Part shown: positions 33,274 to 42,712 of the stretch, piece after piece
Layout of the letters: every line of letters starts with the position of its first letter
Numbering within the stretch: position 1 is the first letter of the stretch
DNA from: Variovorax sp. Root411
GTDB lineage: Bacteria > Pseudomonadota > Gammaproteobacteria > Burkholderiales > Burkholderiaceae_C
Direction: 5' to 3'
Assembly: GCF_001425205.1 (NCBI RefSeq)
Contig: NZ_LMDW01000012.1
Span: 1,146-65,145 of the forward strand
DNA: 64,000 nt
Translations under genes and position numbers: made by a program
The notes under the pieces: model-generated
What the model was told of the DNA's origin: nothing
Seen by the model: only the letters and a program-made list of their open reading frames with translations
The model's database searches: none

Positions 33274-36117
33274 CTATTCGGGCGCCGAGGGCAGCGCCTG
33301 GTTGCCGGCCGCGGCGGGGGCCGAGACCGGCATCGGCGGCGCCGGCACGGTGCTGCCGGGCGGTGCCGCGGGGCCCGACACGGCGTTGGCCGGCGCGCTC
33401 AGCGGGTTCCCGTCGGTCGTGAACGCCGCGGCGCGATCGGCGGGGTCCGAATGCAGCCTCATGTTGTCCGGGTCGTACCAGGCTCGGTCGCGCCGCGCAT
33501 CGGTGATGGACTTGGCGGCCGACAGCCGCGCCGACAGGCTGCTGAGCCCGAGGGCTTGCGCCTGCGCCGCCGCCTCGTTCAATGCCTTCGAGGCGTTCTC
33601 GTACTGCTCGTAGGTCGCGTTGATGTCGACCACCGAGGACACGGCCGAGTAGGCCACCGCTCCGATCGCGGCTCCGATGGACGCGCCCATGGCAAACGCC
33701 CCGCCCGCGCCGCCGCCGGCACCTCCGCCCGGCATGATGACCTTCGTGGCCCGCTGCTCCACGTCCACCGGCGAGATGCTCAGGTCCACGCCCGCGAAGC
33801 CGAGCTTGAGGGCCGCCGCCGTCTCCATCTGCAAGGCCAGGCAGGAGGCCATGCTCAAGCCCATCATGGTGTCGATGGACAGCCCCATGAAGGTCGAGCG
33901 CGCCATTCCCATGTTGGCTTCGCTGTTCACGCCGATGTAGCCGCTGGAGTTGGGGCCGAGCACCGTGGTGTTGGAGCCGGCCGACGTGGCGTTGATGTTG
34001 CCCACGGCGATCAGGTTCAGGTCGGAGTTCGACACCGCCTTGATCGCATTGGAAAAGATGCTGTGGCTTCCGGCCGATGCGTCGGTGCGGTCGGCATTGG
34101 TGGTCATCTTCATCGCGCCGACCGAAGCCATCGCGACGCCGGCGCCCGATGTCAGGTTGACCGCCGCCACGGAGTTGATCGTGATCGACTGCGAAGTCTG
34201 CGAATAGGCGCCCACGCTCGTCAGCGCATACGTGGCATTGGTGTGCATCGACACCGCGCCGTTGACCACCGTGCTCTGCGTGCCCTTGGTGCCGATGGTC
34301 TGGTTGCCCAGCGTGGTGGTGAAGGTGTTGTCGTCGAACTTGTTGGTCTGCGCCTTCACCACGTGGTTCATCTGGGTCTTGAGGACCGTGTGGCTTTCCT
34401 TGCCCTCGACGGTGATGGTCCGGTCGTGCTGGACGGTCAGGCTCTGGTCGTTCTCCACCACGGTGCTCATGTTCTTCTCGGCGTGGATGTTCAGGGCCTC
34501 GCTGCCCTTCTTGTCCTCGAACATGATCTCGTTGTAGTTGTTCACGCCGCCGCCCGGCGTGGAGCGCGTCCTGAAGCCGCTCTGCGTGGGCGACTTGTAC
34601 GGAATCGGCTGGTCGTCGTTGTAGACCCGCCCCACGATCACCGGGCGGTCGGGGTCGCCGTTGAGGAAGTCGACGATCACCTCCTGGCCGATGCGCGGCG
34701 CGAAGTAGCCGCCCCATCCCTTGCCAGCCCAGGGCTGCGACACGCGCACCCAGCAAGTCGACTTCTCGTTGCTCTCGTCGTAGCGGTCCCACGGAAAGTG
34801 CACCTTCACGCGGCCGTGATCGTCCACATGCAGCTCGTCGCCCTTGGGGCCGACCACGGTGGCAATCTGCGGGCCCGGCATGGTGACACGCGGCGTGAGG
34901 CGCGGCGTGCGGAACAACCGGTCCGCCGGGATCACGGTGAGCAGGAAGGCGCTGCTGCCGGTCTGCGCGGCATGGAGCGCGGGCGTGCCGGCGATCAGTT
35001 CCTCCAGCACCTGGAGCGTGTCGGCGTTGACGGCGTCGTCGCGCAGCACCTCGGCCAACGCGCTGCGCACCGGCTGTGCCACCGCGCCCGCGCTGACGCC
35101 TTCGTAGCCCCTGTGGCTGGCGACGAAGGTACAGGCCGCGATGATGTATTCGCCATTGCGCGTGCCGTCGGGATCACCCTCGAACTTGAAGCCCCGGCCA
35201 GCGGTAGCGTCGGGCCAGGGGGTGAGTGCCCAATGGCGATCCCGGCGCGCGTTGAGTTCGTCGCCGCGCAGCTTGGCGCGGTTCTCGGCGTCGTCGCCTG
35301 TGAAGTAGCCGCCGGGAAATTCGAAGATTTCCAGGCCCGCCAGTTCGTGCGGAGCCGAGGCGTCGATGTCCGAACCCAGCTTCTTCTTGATGGCCTTGAA
35401 GTCGCTGTCGCGCGAGGCGTGCTTGCCGGTGTCGAACTGGCGCCCGCTGACCCAGCGCGAGATTTCGTTGAAGCGCGCCTCGGCGGCGTTGGTGGCCATG
35501 TGGCGCAGCGTGTCGGCGGCGGGCAGCTTGTCGTGCGCCATGTCGCTGGCGTCCGACAGATGCATGGTGCCGGGCGCGTCGTGCGCGTCGAACCAGTAGT
35601 AGATGCCCTCGTCCTCCAGCAGGCGCGAGAGAAAGCTGTAGTCGCTTTCCTGGTGCTGCACGCAGTAGCGGCGCGGGTTGTGCGTACCGACGACGTTGTC
35701 GGCCTTGGTTTTCTTGAAGCGCCTGATGGGGCTGTCCTCGAACACCGCGTCGAGCACTTCGAGCACTTTCTTTTCCTGCAGGATGCGTGAATTGGCGCGC
35801 TTGGTAAGCAGCCAGAACCACGAACGCAGGGTGATGCGGTACTCGCAGTGCCGTCCCACGTGGCCCGCGCGCACGAAACGCATCGCATGGCCCTGGCAGT
35901 GGCGTTCGTGCGTTCCACCATCGGCGTCCTTGAATTCGATGACGACGTCGAAGGCATGGCCCAGGATGTCCTTGGCGTCGATGGCCCTGTTCGTCGAGAT
36001 CACGGTGAGCTCGTAGGCCGACGGACGCGCCAGCGCCTCGTGGCCGGCGATGCGCCAGAACATCAGGTCGTCCTTGGCGGGTGAATCGCTTTCTATGCGG
36101 AACTCGTGGTCGGCCAT
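33274..36117 (-). CDS. vgrG: VgrG/TssI spike protein with long C-terminal extension (second copy)
   Basis: A 947-residue spike. The first 480 residues are roughly 80% identical by eye to the other VgrG. After the gp5 region and beta-helix comes an extension of about 200 residues with Gly/Ala-rich and helical parts (MPGGGAGGGAGGAFAMGASIG; a charged helix around SARLSAAKSITDARRDRAW) and a Pro/Ala-rich tail. No known toxin motif was recognised. The extension may be an effector or cargo-binding domain. A GAGAAG site precedes the ATG. It leads its own module (DUF2169-pentapeptide onward). Confidence 0.93.
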   Translation of the reverse strand: MADHEFRIESDSPAKDDLMFWRIAGHEALARPSAYELTVISTNRAIDAKDILGHAFDVVIEFKDADGGTHERHCQGHAMRFVRAGHVGRHCEYRITLRSWFWLLTKRANSRILQEKKVLEVLDAVFEDSPIRRFKKTKADNVVGTHNPRRYCVQHQESDYSFLSRLLEDEGIYYWFDAHDAPGTMHLSDASDMAHDKLPAADTLRHMATNAAEARFNEISRWVSGRQFDTGKHASRDSDFKAIKKKLGSDIDASAPHELAGLEIFEFPGGYFTGDDAENRAKLRGDELNARRDRHWALTPWPDATAGRGFKFEGDPDGTRNGEYIIAACTFVASHRGYEGVSAGAVAQPVRSALAEVLRDDAVNADTLQVLEELIAGTPALHAAQTGSSAFLLTVIPADRLFRTPRLTPRVTMPGPQIATVVGPKGDELHVDDHGRVKVHFPWDRYDESNEKSTCWVRVSQPWAGKGWGGYFAPRIGQEVIVDFLNGDPDRPVIVGRVYNDDQPIPYKSPTQSGFRTRSTPGGGVNNYNEIMFEDKKGSEALNIHAEKNMSTVVENDQSLTVQHDRTITVEGKESHTVLKTQMNHVVKAQTNKFDDNTFTTTLGNQTIGTKGTQSTVVNGAVSMHTNATYALTSVGAYSQTSQSITINSVAAVNLTSGAGVAMASVGAMKMTTNADRTDASAGSHSIFSNAIKAVSNSDLNLIAVGNINATSAGSNTTVLGPNSSGYIGVNSEANMGMARSTFMGLSIDTMMGLSMASCLALQMETAAALKLGFAGVDLSISPVDVEQRATKVIMPGGGAGGGAGGAFAMGASIGAAIGAVAYSAVSSVVDINATYEQYENASKALNEAAAQAQALGLSSLSARLSAAKSITDARRDRAWYDPDNMRLHSDPADRAAAFTTDGNPLSAPANAVSGPAAPPGSTVPAPPMPVSAPAAAGNQALPSAPE

Positions 36118-36195
36118 TTTTCTTCTCAGGCTTTTAGGTGTTCTGGTTTGGGGCGCTTTTGTTTGGAGTGCTTTGTTCGGGGCGCGTGCACAGGC

Positions 36196-36386
36196 CACCG
36201 GGTACTCCCCTGCGCGAATGTCCCCCGCTTCGCTCCTCCTTTATTTCGCTGCGGGGAGCACCCGGTGCCCTGCGCACGAGGGCACGCTGCTGGTCCGCGG
36301 CCGATCGACAAGTGCTCTGAACGATCACGGCGATGCGGGGGCCTTTTTCGCGAAATAAAGGAGGAGCGAAGCGGGGGACATTCGCG
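36196..36386. repeat. Nested inverted repeats in the vgrG-clpV gap
   Basis: The 341-bp gap (36118-36458) between vgrG and the end of clpV has no gene. Two perfect 37-base inverted arms lie at 36213-36249 and 36350-36386. The left copy is itself flanked by a shorter imperfect inverted pair (36196-36218 with 36245-36267). The sequence is of the GC-rich palindromic type dispersed in Comamonadaceae. It could act as a terminator for the clpV operon through extended RNA pairing, or be a mobile REP-like unit. Confidence 0.75.
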
Positions 36387-36458
36387 AAAAAGGTCACCGC
36401 GTCGGCGGGATCAAACCCCGACCAACGCACAACGCAAACTGAAGAGCGGTCTTTCATT

Positions 36459-39239
36459 TCAGTCGAACGCATAGGTGAAATCGGCATCCTTCACGTCGAG
36501 TGCCACACGGCGGATCTCTCCACCGGAAGCCAGCCGCTGCAGGTACTCGACCGAGATCGTCGGCAGCACGGTGTTCGTCAAGATCGCATCGATCACACGC
36601 CCGCCCGACTCCGGGTCCTGGCAGCGCGCGACCACCTGCTCGACCACCGCCTCGCTGTACTCGAAGGGCACGCCGTGGTTGGTCTCCACGCGCTTCTTGA
36701 TGCGGCCGAGCTGCAGCCGCACGATCTTCTTCATCATCTCGGGCGACAGCGGGTAGTAGGGAATGGTGACGATGCGGCCCAGCAGCGCGGGCGGGAACAC
36801 CTTCATCAGTGGTGCCTTCAGCGCGTCGGCCAATGCGTTGGAATCGGGCAGCAGCTCGGGGTCGCGGCACATGCTCATCACGAGTTCGCTGCCGGCGTTG
36901 GTGGTCAGCAGGATGATCGTGTTCTTGAAGTCGATCATGCGGCCCTCGCCGTCTTCCATCCATCCCTTGTCGAACACCTGGAAGAAGATCTCGTGCACGT
37001 CGGGATGCGCCTTCTCCACTTCGTCGAGCAGCACCACGCTGTAGGGCCGGCGGCGCACCGCCTCGGTCAGGATGCCGCCCTCGCCGTAACCCACGTAGCC
37101 CGGCGGCGCGCCCTTGAGGGTGGAGACCGTGTGCGCCTCCTGGAACTCGCTCATGTTGATGGTGATGATGTTCTGCTCGCCGCCGTACAGCGCCTCGGCC
37201 AGCGCGAGCGCGGTCTCGGTCTTGCCGACGCCCGAAGTGCCGCAGAGCATGAACACGCCGATGGGCTTCTGCGGGTTGTCGAGCCGCGCGCGCGAGGTCT
37301 GGATGCGCCGCGCGATCATTTCCAGGCCGTGCTTCTGGCCGATGACGCGCTGGTTGAGCGTGTCGGCGAGCTTGAGCACCGCTTCGACTTCGTTCTTGAC
37401 CATGCGGCCGACGGGAATGCCGGTCCAGTCGGCGACGACCGAGGCCACGGCCTGTTCGTCGACCGAAGGCAGGATCAGCGGTGACTCGCCCTGCACCGCA
37501 TGGATCTTGGCCTGCAGCGTGTGCAGTTCTTCCAACAGCCCCGCCCTGTCTTCGCTCCCTCCCCCGCTGGGGGAGGGTTGGGGTGGGGGCACGACGGCGT
37601 GGACATCACTGCTGGCCCTTGATGCGCCGCTGCCCCCACCCCTGCCCTCCCCCGGAGGGAGAGGGAGCGATGCGGAGTCCACCGGCTTGTTTCCCGCCCG
37701 CAACTTCGCCCGTAACTCGAGCAACCGGTCGACCAGCCCCTTCTCTTCCTTCCACCGCGCATCGAGCCCTTCGAGCTGCGTCTTCGATTCGTCGAGCAGC
37801 GCAGACACCTGCGCCGCGCGCTTGGTCACATCGATGCCGATGGCCTCCTCGCGCCCGATGATTTCCTGCTCGACCGTGAGCCCCTCGATGCGGCGCATGC
37901 AGTCTTCCACCTCGGGCGGCGTCGCGTGCTGCGACACGGCCACGCGCGCGCAGGCTGTGTCGAGCAGGCTCACCGCCTTGTCCGGCAGCTGGCGCGCGGG
38001 AATGTAGCGGTGGCTCAGCTTCACCGCCGCCTCGATGGCCTCGTCGAGAAGCTGCACGCGGTGGTGCTTCTCGAGCACGCTGGCCACGCCACGCAGCATC
38101 AGGATCGCCTTGGTCTCGTCGGGCTCGGGCACCTGCACGACCTGGAAACGGCGGGTGAGCGCCGGGTCTTTCTCGATGTACTTCTTGTACTCGGCCCACG
38201 TCGTGGCGCCGATGGTGCGCAGGTTGCCGCGCGCGAGCGCCGGCTTCAGCAGATTGGCCGCGTCGCCGGTGCCGGCCGCGCCGCCCGCGCCCACCAGCGT
38301 GTGGATCTCGTCGATGAACAGGATGATGGGCGTGGGCGAGCTCTGCACCTCGTCGATCACCTGGCGCAGCCGCTGCTCGAACTCGCCCTTCATGCTGGCG
38401 CCGGCCTGCAGCAGGCCGATGTCGAGCGTGAGCAGCTTCACGTCCTTCAGCTGCGGCGGCACGTCGCCGCGCGCGAGGCGCTGCGCGAAGCCTTCGACCA
38501 CGGCCGTCTTGCCGACGCCGGCCTCGCCCGTGAGCAGCGGGTTGTTCTGGCGGCGGCGCATGAGGATGTCGACGATCTGGCGGATCTCCTCGTCGCGGCC
38601 GGTGATCGGGTCCATCTCGCCCTTCTTGGCCTTCTCCGTGAGGTCGACCGCGAACTTCTTCAGCGCATCGCCCTTGCCCATCGCGGCCGGCGCCATCGCG
38701 CCCGAGTCTTCGCCCGGTGCGCCGCTGCCCATGCCGGTGCCGTCCTGCGCGCGCATCTGCGCCTCGGGCGAGGCGTCGCAGATCTTGGCGAAGTTGTCGG
38801 CCAGGTCCTCGACCTTCACCTTCTCGAACTGCTTCGAAAAGCCGAACAGCGGATTGCGCAGGCTCTGCGTCTTGAGCATGCCAATCAGGATGTAGCCGGT
38901 GCGCACCTGCGCCTCGCCGAACTGCAGCGTGGCGTAGGTCCAGGCGCGCTCGATGGCGTTCTCGATGTGCGGCGAAAAGTCGCTGATCGCGGTGGCGCCG
39001 CGCGGCAGGCGGTCGAGCGCGGCGGTCATGTCTTTCGCGATGACCGACACGTCGAGCCCGTAGTGCTGGATCACGCGGTGCAGGTCGGAGTCCTGCGCCT
39101 GCAGCAGCTGGGCGAACCAGTGCTCCAGCTCCACGTACGGATTGCCCCGCATCTTGCAGAACACGGTGGCGCCCTCGATGGCCTTGTAGGCCAGCGAATT
39201 GAGCTTGCCGAAAAGGGCGGTGCGGCTGATTTCACTCAT
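36459..39239 (-). CDS. clpV: T6SS sheath-recycling ATPase ClpV (TssH)
   Basis: A 926-residue Hsp100 protein that disassembles the contracted TssB/C sheath. The N-domain (1-160) is followed by AAA1 with Walker A GEAGVGKT (238-245) and FIDEIHTLVG, a middle coiled-coil region, and AAA2 with CGTSGVGKT. Residues about 521-565 are a Pro/Gly/Ser-rich stretch encoded by a palindromic repeat (37554-37668) and are foreign to ClpV. The start overlaps the tssG stop (ATGA). It is last in the tssK-clpV operon. Confidence 0.95.
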   Translation of the reverse strand: MSEISRTALFGKLNSLAYKAIEGATVFCKMRGNPYVELEHWFAQLLQAQDSDLHRVIQHYGLDVSVIAKDMTAALDRLPRGATAISDFSPHIENAIERAWTYATLQFGEAQVRTGYILIGMLKTQSLRNPLFGFSKQFEKVKVEDLADNFAKICDASPEAQMRAQDGTGMGSGAPGEDSGAMAPAAMGKGDALKKFAVDLTEKAKKGEMDPITGRDEEIRQIVDILMRRRQNNPLLTGEAGVGKTAVVEGFAQRLARGDVPPQLKDVKLLTLDIGLLQAGASMKGEFEQRLRQVIDEVQSSPTPIILFIDEIHTLVGAGGAAGTGDAANLLKPALARGNLRTIGATTWAEYKKYIEKDPALTRRFQVVQVPEPDETKAILMLRGVASVLEKHHRVQLLDEAIEAAVKLSHRYIPARQLPDKAVSLLDTACARVAVSQHATPPEVEDCMRRIEGLTVEQEIIGREEAIGIDVTKRAAQVSALLDESKTQLEGLDARWKEEKGLVDRLLELRAKLRAGNKPVDSASLPLPPGEGRGGGSGASRASSDVHAVVPPPQPSPSGGGSEDRAGLLEELHTLQAKIHAVQGESPLILPSVDEQAVASVVADWTGIPVGRMVKNEVEAVLKLADTLNQRVIGQKHGLEMIARRIQTSRARLDNPQKPIGVFMLCGTSGVGKTETALALAEALYGGEQNIITINMSEFQEAHTVSTLKGAPPGYVGYGEGGILTEAVRRRPYSVVLLDEVEKAHPDVHEIFFQVFDKGWMEDGEGRMIDFKNTIILLTTNAGSELVMSMCRDPELLPDSNALADALKAPLMKVFPPALLGRIVTIPYYPLSPEMMKKIVRLQLGRIKKRVETNHGVPFEYSEAVVEQVVARCQDPESGGRVIDAILTNTVLPTISVEYLQRLASGGEIRRVALDVKDADFTYAFD
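37554..37668. repeat. GC-rich palindromic repeat inserted in frame within clpV
   Basis: Two arms of about 36 bases rich in CCCTCCCCC/GGGGGAGGG flank a 43-base spacer. The same element, in the same orientation, occurs at 46169-46275. Translation within clpV gives a Pro/Gly/Ser-rich loop at about residues 521-565, between the middle coiled coil and AAA2. The reading frame is kept. Confidence 0.85.
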
Positions 39240-40321
39240 GAGGGACTCCGTATCTCTTCTGAACGAATGAAGATGGGTTGATTGAAAGGCTGGCTGCCGA
39301 TGCGCACGTCCGCCGCATCGCGCGAGCGTGTGCGCTGCCCGAGCCACGAGACCCAGCCCAGGCGCGGTCCGTTGCCCTTCGCATCGCCGAGGCGCGTGGG
39401 CGGCACCTGCGCCTTTTCGAGCACGAGTTCGGCGTCCCACTCCAGCTCGTCGCCCAGCAGCTGCTGCATCCAGCGCTGCAGCACGGGCCTTGCATTGCCG
39501 ATCGGCAGGAACATGCGGTACTGATCGAGCGTGAGCGGCCCCAGGTGCAGGCGCACGCGGTGCTGGCGGTCCCAGGCGCGCGTGCCGAGCATGGCGCCCA
39601 TGCCCATCGAGCGCGAACTCTCGCCCTGCCCCAGCCGCGTGAGTTCCGCGGACGGCAGGCTCATCCAGTGGCCGACCCAGCGCTCCAGCTTCACGGGCAC
39701 GCCGAAGTAGCTGCACAGCACCGACTCCACGCTCTCCACGTTGTGCACGCGGCGCGCGAGCCAGCCCGAGAAATGAAGGCGTGCGTCGTCATGGATCTCG
39801 TCGCGGTCCACGCGGCCCGGCGTGCCGATGCCGACCAGCGCGCCGATCTGCAGGCGGAAGCGGTCCTCGCCTGGCCGGTCGAGCGCCACGGCCGGCCGCG
39901 ACTGCGCCCACGCGCGGTAGAAGTGCAGCGAGAAGCGGTGCGAAAAGCTGTCGAGAAAAGCCAGCCACGTCGGGTCGCCGTGATTCAGGCTGCGTTCGCG
40001 GATGAAGTCGCTCAGGTGCACCGGCAGCGGCCCGTTGGGGCCGATGTAGCCGAAGAACTGCTGGCGCAGGCGCGGCGGCGAATGCGCGGTGGCGGGCTCG
40101 AAGCGGCTGAAGCTCGCGGGCGCGAACGACAGCGAAGGCTCCTGCCCCACGCGCACAGGCTCGGCGCTGGGCAGCAGGGCGCGGCCCCAGCGCGGCGTGG
40201 TCTTCGCGACCGACTCGAGCCGGCGCATCACGGCAAAGTAGTCGAAGGCCCACGGCTGCGCCGACCACTCGCGCAGTGCGGCATCGACCCGCGCATTCAC
40301 AAAATCTGGCGCGTCCCGCAC
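39236..40321 (-). CDS. tssG: T6SS baseplate protein TssG
   Basis: A 361-residue baseplate wedge protein with typical segments FFGYIGPNGPLPVHL, FLDSFSHRFSLHFYRAWAQ, VHNVESVESVLCSYFGVPV and LGTRAWDRQHRVRLHLGPL. The start overlaps tssF by 25 bp, and its stop overlaps clpV in ATGA. It forms the wedge with TssF, TssE and TssK. Confidence 0.94.
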   Translation of the reverse strand: MRDAPDFVNARVDAALREWSAQPWAFDYFAVMRRLESVAKTTPRWGRALLPSAEPVRVGQEPSLSFAPASFSRFEPATAHSPPRLRQQFFGYIGPNGPLPVHLSDFIRERSLNHGDPTWLAFLDSFSHRFSLHFYRAWAQSRPAVALDRPGEDRFRLQIGALVGIGTPGRVDRDEIHDDARLHFSGWLARRVHNVESVESVLCSYFGVPVKLERWVGHWMSLPSAELTRLGQGESSRSMGMGAMLGTRAWDRQHRVRLHLGPLTLDQYRMFLPIGNARPVLQRWMQQLLGDELEWDAELVLEKAQVPPTRLGDAKGNGPRLGWVSWLGQRTRSRDAADVRIGSQPFNQPIFIRSEEIRSPS

Positions 40322-42189
40322 AGCGGCCTCCAGCGCATGGTCTCGCCCTTGCCCGCGATGCGCAGCACGGTCTCGACGAAATGATTGACCTCCACGTGGC
40401 GCGACAGGAAGCGCGCGAGCACGGCACCGAACAGGAACGCGCTGTGGCCGTGGAAGGCGTCCTTGTCGACTTCGAGCGTCACTTCGAGCCCGCGCCCGAA
40501 GGCGATCGGCCCCTTAAGCGGCAGCCTGCGCGCGACGGGCTTGCACTTCACCGACAGCAGCCCGCGCACCTGGCCCTGGCGCATCTCGTCGGCATGCACG
40601 GCATAGAGCATCAGCGTCTCGCGCAATGCGGCGGCGCCCTGCTCCGGCGTGCTGTCGGACAGCGACAGGTAGTTGAGCGCGAGGTGATCGACCACGCGCC
40701 ACCCCAGCCCCTGGCTCACCACCGGCGACACCGGCCGCGACGGCCCGCGCACCATGCGCACGCGCTGCACGGGGAAGGAATCGACGCAGTCGAAGTCGTT
40801 CTCGCGGCCCAGCGGCATGAGCAGCGGCAGGTCGCGGTTGGTGCACAGCGCGGTCACCGCCAGCTGCCGCAGCGTGGCCGCATACGGCGCCTGCTGCGGA
40901 TCGACGATCTGCATGTAGACCTCGGAGCCGATGTGGCTGCTGCGGTTGCCCTCGGTGCGCTGGCGCACCGACAGCATGCGCGGCTCGCGCGTGGTGGTGA
41001 AGTAGGCCGGGTGGCTCGTGCGGCTGCCGTGGAAGGCCGAGTAGAAGGGCCGGAACGGCTGCTCGACCGCCGCCGCATCGGCACCGGGCGCGCCATGGCC
41101 GATGACTTCGGTGACGGTGTGCACCTCGAAGTCCTGCGGCCGCGTGCGGTCGGGCACCAGGTGGAACTGGCTCACGCCCTCGGTCATGGCCACGCGGTCG
41201 AGCCGCTTGGTGAACAGGTTGACGGCGGGCACGCAGTGCAGCTGCACGTTCTCGGCACTCACGAGCTTTTCGAGCGCCGCGTCGCCGCGCGAGAACAGCA
41301 GCACGATCTCGACATCGGTCACCGGCATCGTGGCCAGCAGCGCCTCGAGCCCGCCGATGCGCACGAACTGGAAACGCTGCGCAAACGCGAAGTACTCCTG
41401 CAGCAGCCGAAAGCCCGAGAAGCCGGTGGCGGTGGCGGGCAGCAGCGCCTCGTCGTCCTCGAAGCCGACCGCGCCGATGGCGCTGGCGGGCAGGCTCTGC
41501 GCCGCGCCTTGCAAGGCACCGCTCGGTGCCAGCGGCCGCACCAGCACGCCGACGGGCTGGCCCAGCGCGCATTCGTGCAGCTGCCAGGCCACGTCTTCGG
41601 CGCCTCCGAAGTGCAGCACGAGGTCGTCGAGCGCGATCTGGCTGAAGTTCAGGCCGGCCGTGGCGCGCAGCGCGATGCGCAGGCCGCCGCGGATGGCGCG
41701 CGACTGCGGATGCGTGTTGAGCGGCAGGTCGGGGGCGTAGGTGAAGTACTGCGCGCGCTGCACCTCGATGGGCCACACGCGCAGCGCGCTGGCCGTGCGG
41801 AACTCGCAATGCGTGTTCTGCCCCACGGCCTGCCGCGCACGCAGGCCGCTGCCGCGCGGCAGGCTCGGGCCGGTCGCGAGGTTCGCGTCGTCGGGGTCGG
41901 GCACGAAGGACACGACCACCATCGCCGGCGTCGGCGCGAGGAAGTGCGGATAGACGATGTCGAGCAGGTGCCCTGTGAAGCGCGGGTACTCGGCGTCGAG
42001 CTTCAGGCCCACGCGCGCCGACAGGAACGCCGTGGCCTCGATGAGCCGCTCCACATACGGGTCGGCCACTTCCTGGCCCTCGATGCCCAGGCGGTGCGCG
42101 ATCTTCGGGAACGCGCGCGCAAACTCGGCAGAGCTTTCGCGGAAGTAGCGCAGTTCCTGTTCGTACAGGCTCAGCAGCCGAGGGTCCAT
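40297..42189 (-). CDS. tssF: T6SS baseplate protein TssF
   Basis: A 630-residue baseplate wedge protein beginning MDPRLLSLYEQELRYFRESS, followed by FARAFPKIAHRLGIEGQEV and DPYVERLIEATAFLSARV, all hallmarks of TssF/ImpG. Length is normal. It lies 7 bp downstream of tssE and overlaps tssG. Confidence 0.95.
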   Translation of the reverse strand: MDPRLLSLYEQELRYFRESSAEFARAFPKIAHRLGIEGQEVADPYVERLIEATAFLSARVGLKLDAEYPRFTGHLLDIVYPHFLAPTPAMVVVSFVPDPDDANLATGPSLPRGSGLRARQAVGQNTHCEFRTASALRVWPIEVQRAQYFTYAPDLPLNTHPQSRAIRGGLRIALRATAGLNFSQIALDDLVLHFGGAEDVAWQLHECALGQPVGVLVRPLAPSGALQGAAQSLPASAIGAVGFEDDEALLPATATGFSGFRLLQEYFAFAQRFQFVRIGGLEALLATMPVTDVEIVLLFSRGDAALEKLVSAENVQLHCVPAVNLFTKRLDRVAMTEGVSQFHLVPDRTRPQDFEVHTVTEVIGHGAPGADAAAVEQPFRPFYSAFHGSRTSHPAYFTTTREPRMLSVRQRTEGNRSSHIGSEVYMQIVDPQQAPYAATLRQLAVTALCTNRDLPLLMPLGRENDFDCVDSFPVQRVRMVRGPSRPVSPVVSQGLGWRVVDHLALNYLSLSDSTPEQGAAALRETLMLYAVHADEMRQGQVRGLLSVKCKPVARRLPLKGPIAFGRGLEVTLEVDKDAFHGHSAFLFGAVLARFLSRHVEVNHFVETVLRIAGKGETMRWRPLCGTRQIL

Positions 42190-42196
42190 GTCGGAC

Positions 42197-42712
42197 TTAC
42201 CTTGGGTTTTGCGCCATGTCCACGATCTCTATGCGGCCCTCTTCAAGATCTACGCGGCTTCGCATCAGGAACTCGAGCGGTACCGGCTGCGCCCACAGCA
42301 TGCCGCGGATCTGCAGGCCGATGCTGTTGTGGGAGTCCAGTGCCGGGCCTTCCATGACGAGTTCCACTTCGAGTGTGCGGGACAAAATGCGCGGCTCGAA
42401 CTGCAGGATTGCGTTCTTCAAAGCCTGTTCCATGCTGACACGCTGCACCGACGAGGTGAACTGGCCAGACAGCATAGGCAATCCGTAGTTGATGACCGAG
42501 CGTGCGGCGTTCGGGTACTGCCTGTCGTCCATCGCAAGGCCGTAGCCGGTGGCGTTGAACAGCCAGCCGAGGTCGCGCAGCACGGCCTGGCGCAGCGCCT
42601 GCTTGGTCAGCGTGCGCTTCTCGTCGCTCTCGCGCTTCTCGTCGGGCGCGTTGTCGACGAGGCGGTCGAGCAGCGAAGGCTGCAGCCGCTCCTGCGCGGT
42701 GAGTTCAGCCAC
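42197..42712 (-). CDS. tssE: T6SS baseplate gp25-like protein TssE
   Basis: A 171-residue gp25/ImpF-like protein with LQPSLLDRLVDNAPDE, TKQALRQAVLRDLGWLFN, SVINYGLPMLSGQ and AILQFEPRIL, the latter around the conserved EPR motif. It primes sheath assembly on the baseplate. It overlaps tagJ by 8 bp. Confidence 0.94.
   Translation of the reverse strand: MAELTAQERLQPSLLDRLVDNAPDEKRESDEKRTLTKQALRQAVLRDLGWLFNATGYGLAMDDRQYPNAARSVINYGLPMLSGQFTSSVQRVSMEQALKNAILQFEPRILSRTLEVELVMEGPALDSHNSIGLQIRGMLWAQPVPLEFLMRSRVDLEEGRIEIVDMAQNPR

Noticed and set aside
33028..35790. A 920-codon plus-strand frame opposite the second vgrG.
   Set aside because: Mirrors the vgrG reading frame and shares its paralogous pattern with the frame opposite the first vgrG; no coding signal of its own.
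36196..36386. Possible CRISPR array from repeated units in the vgrG-clpV gap.
   Set aside because: Only two copies, in opposite orientation, with no regular spacers and no cas genes.
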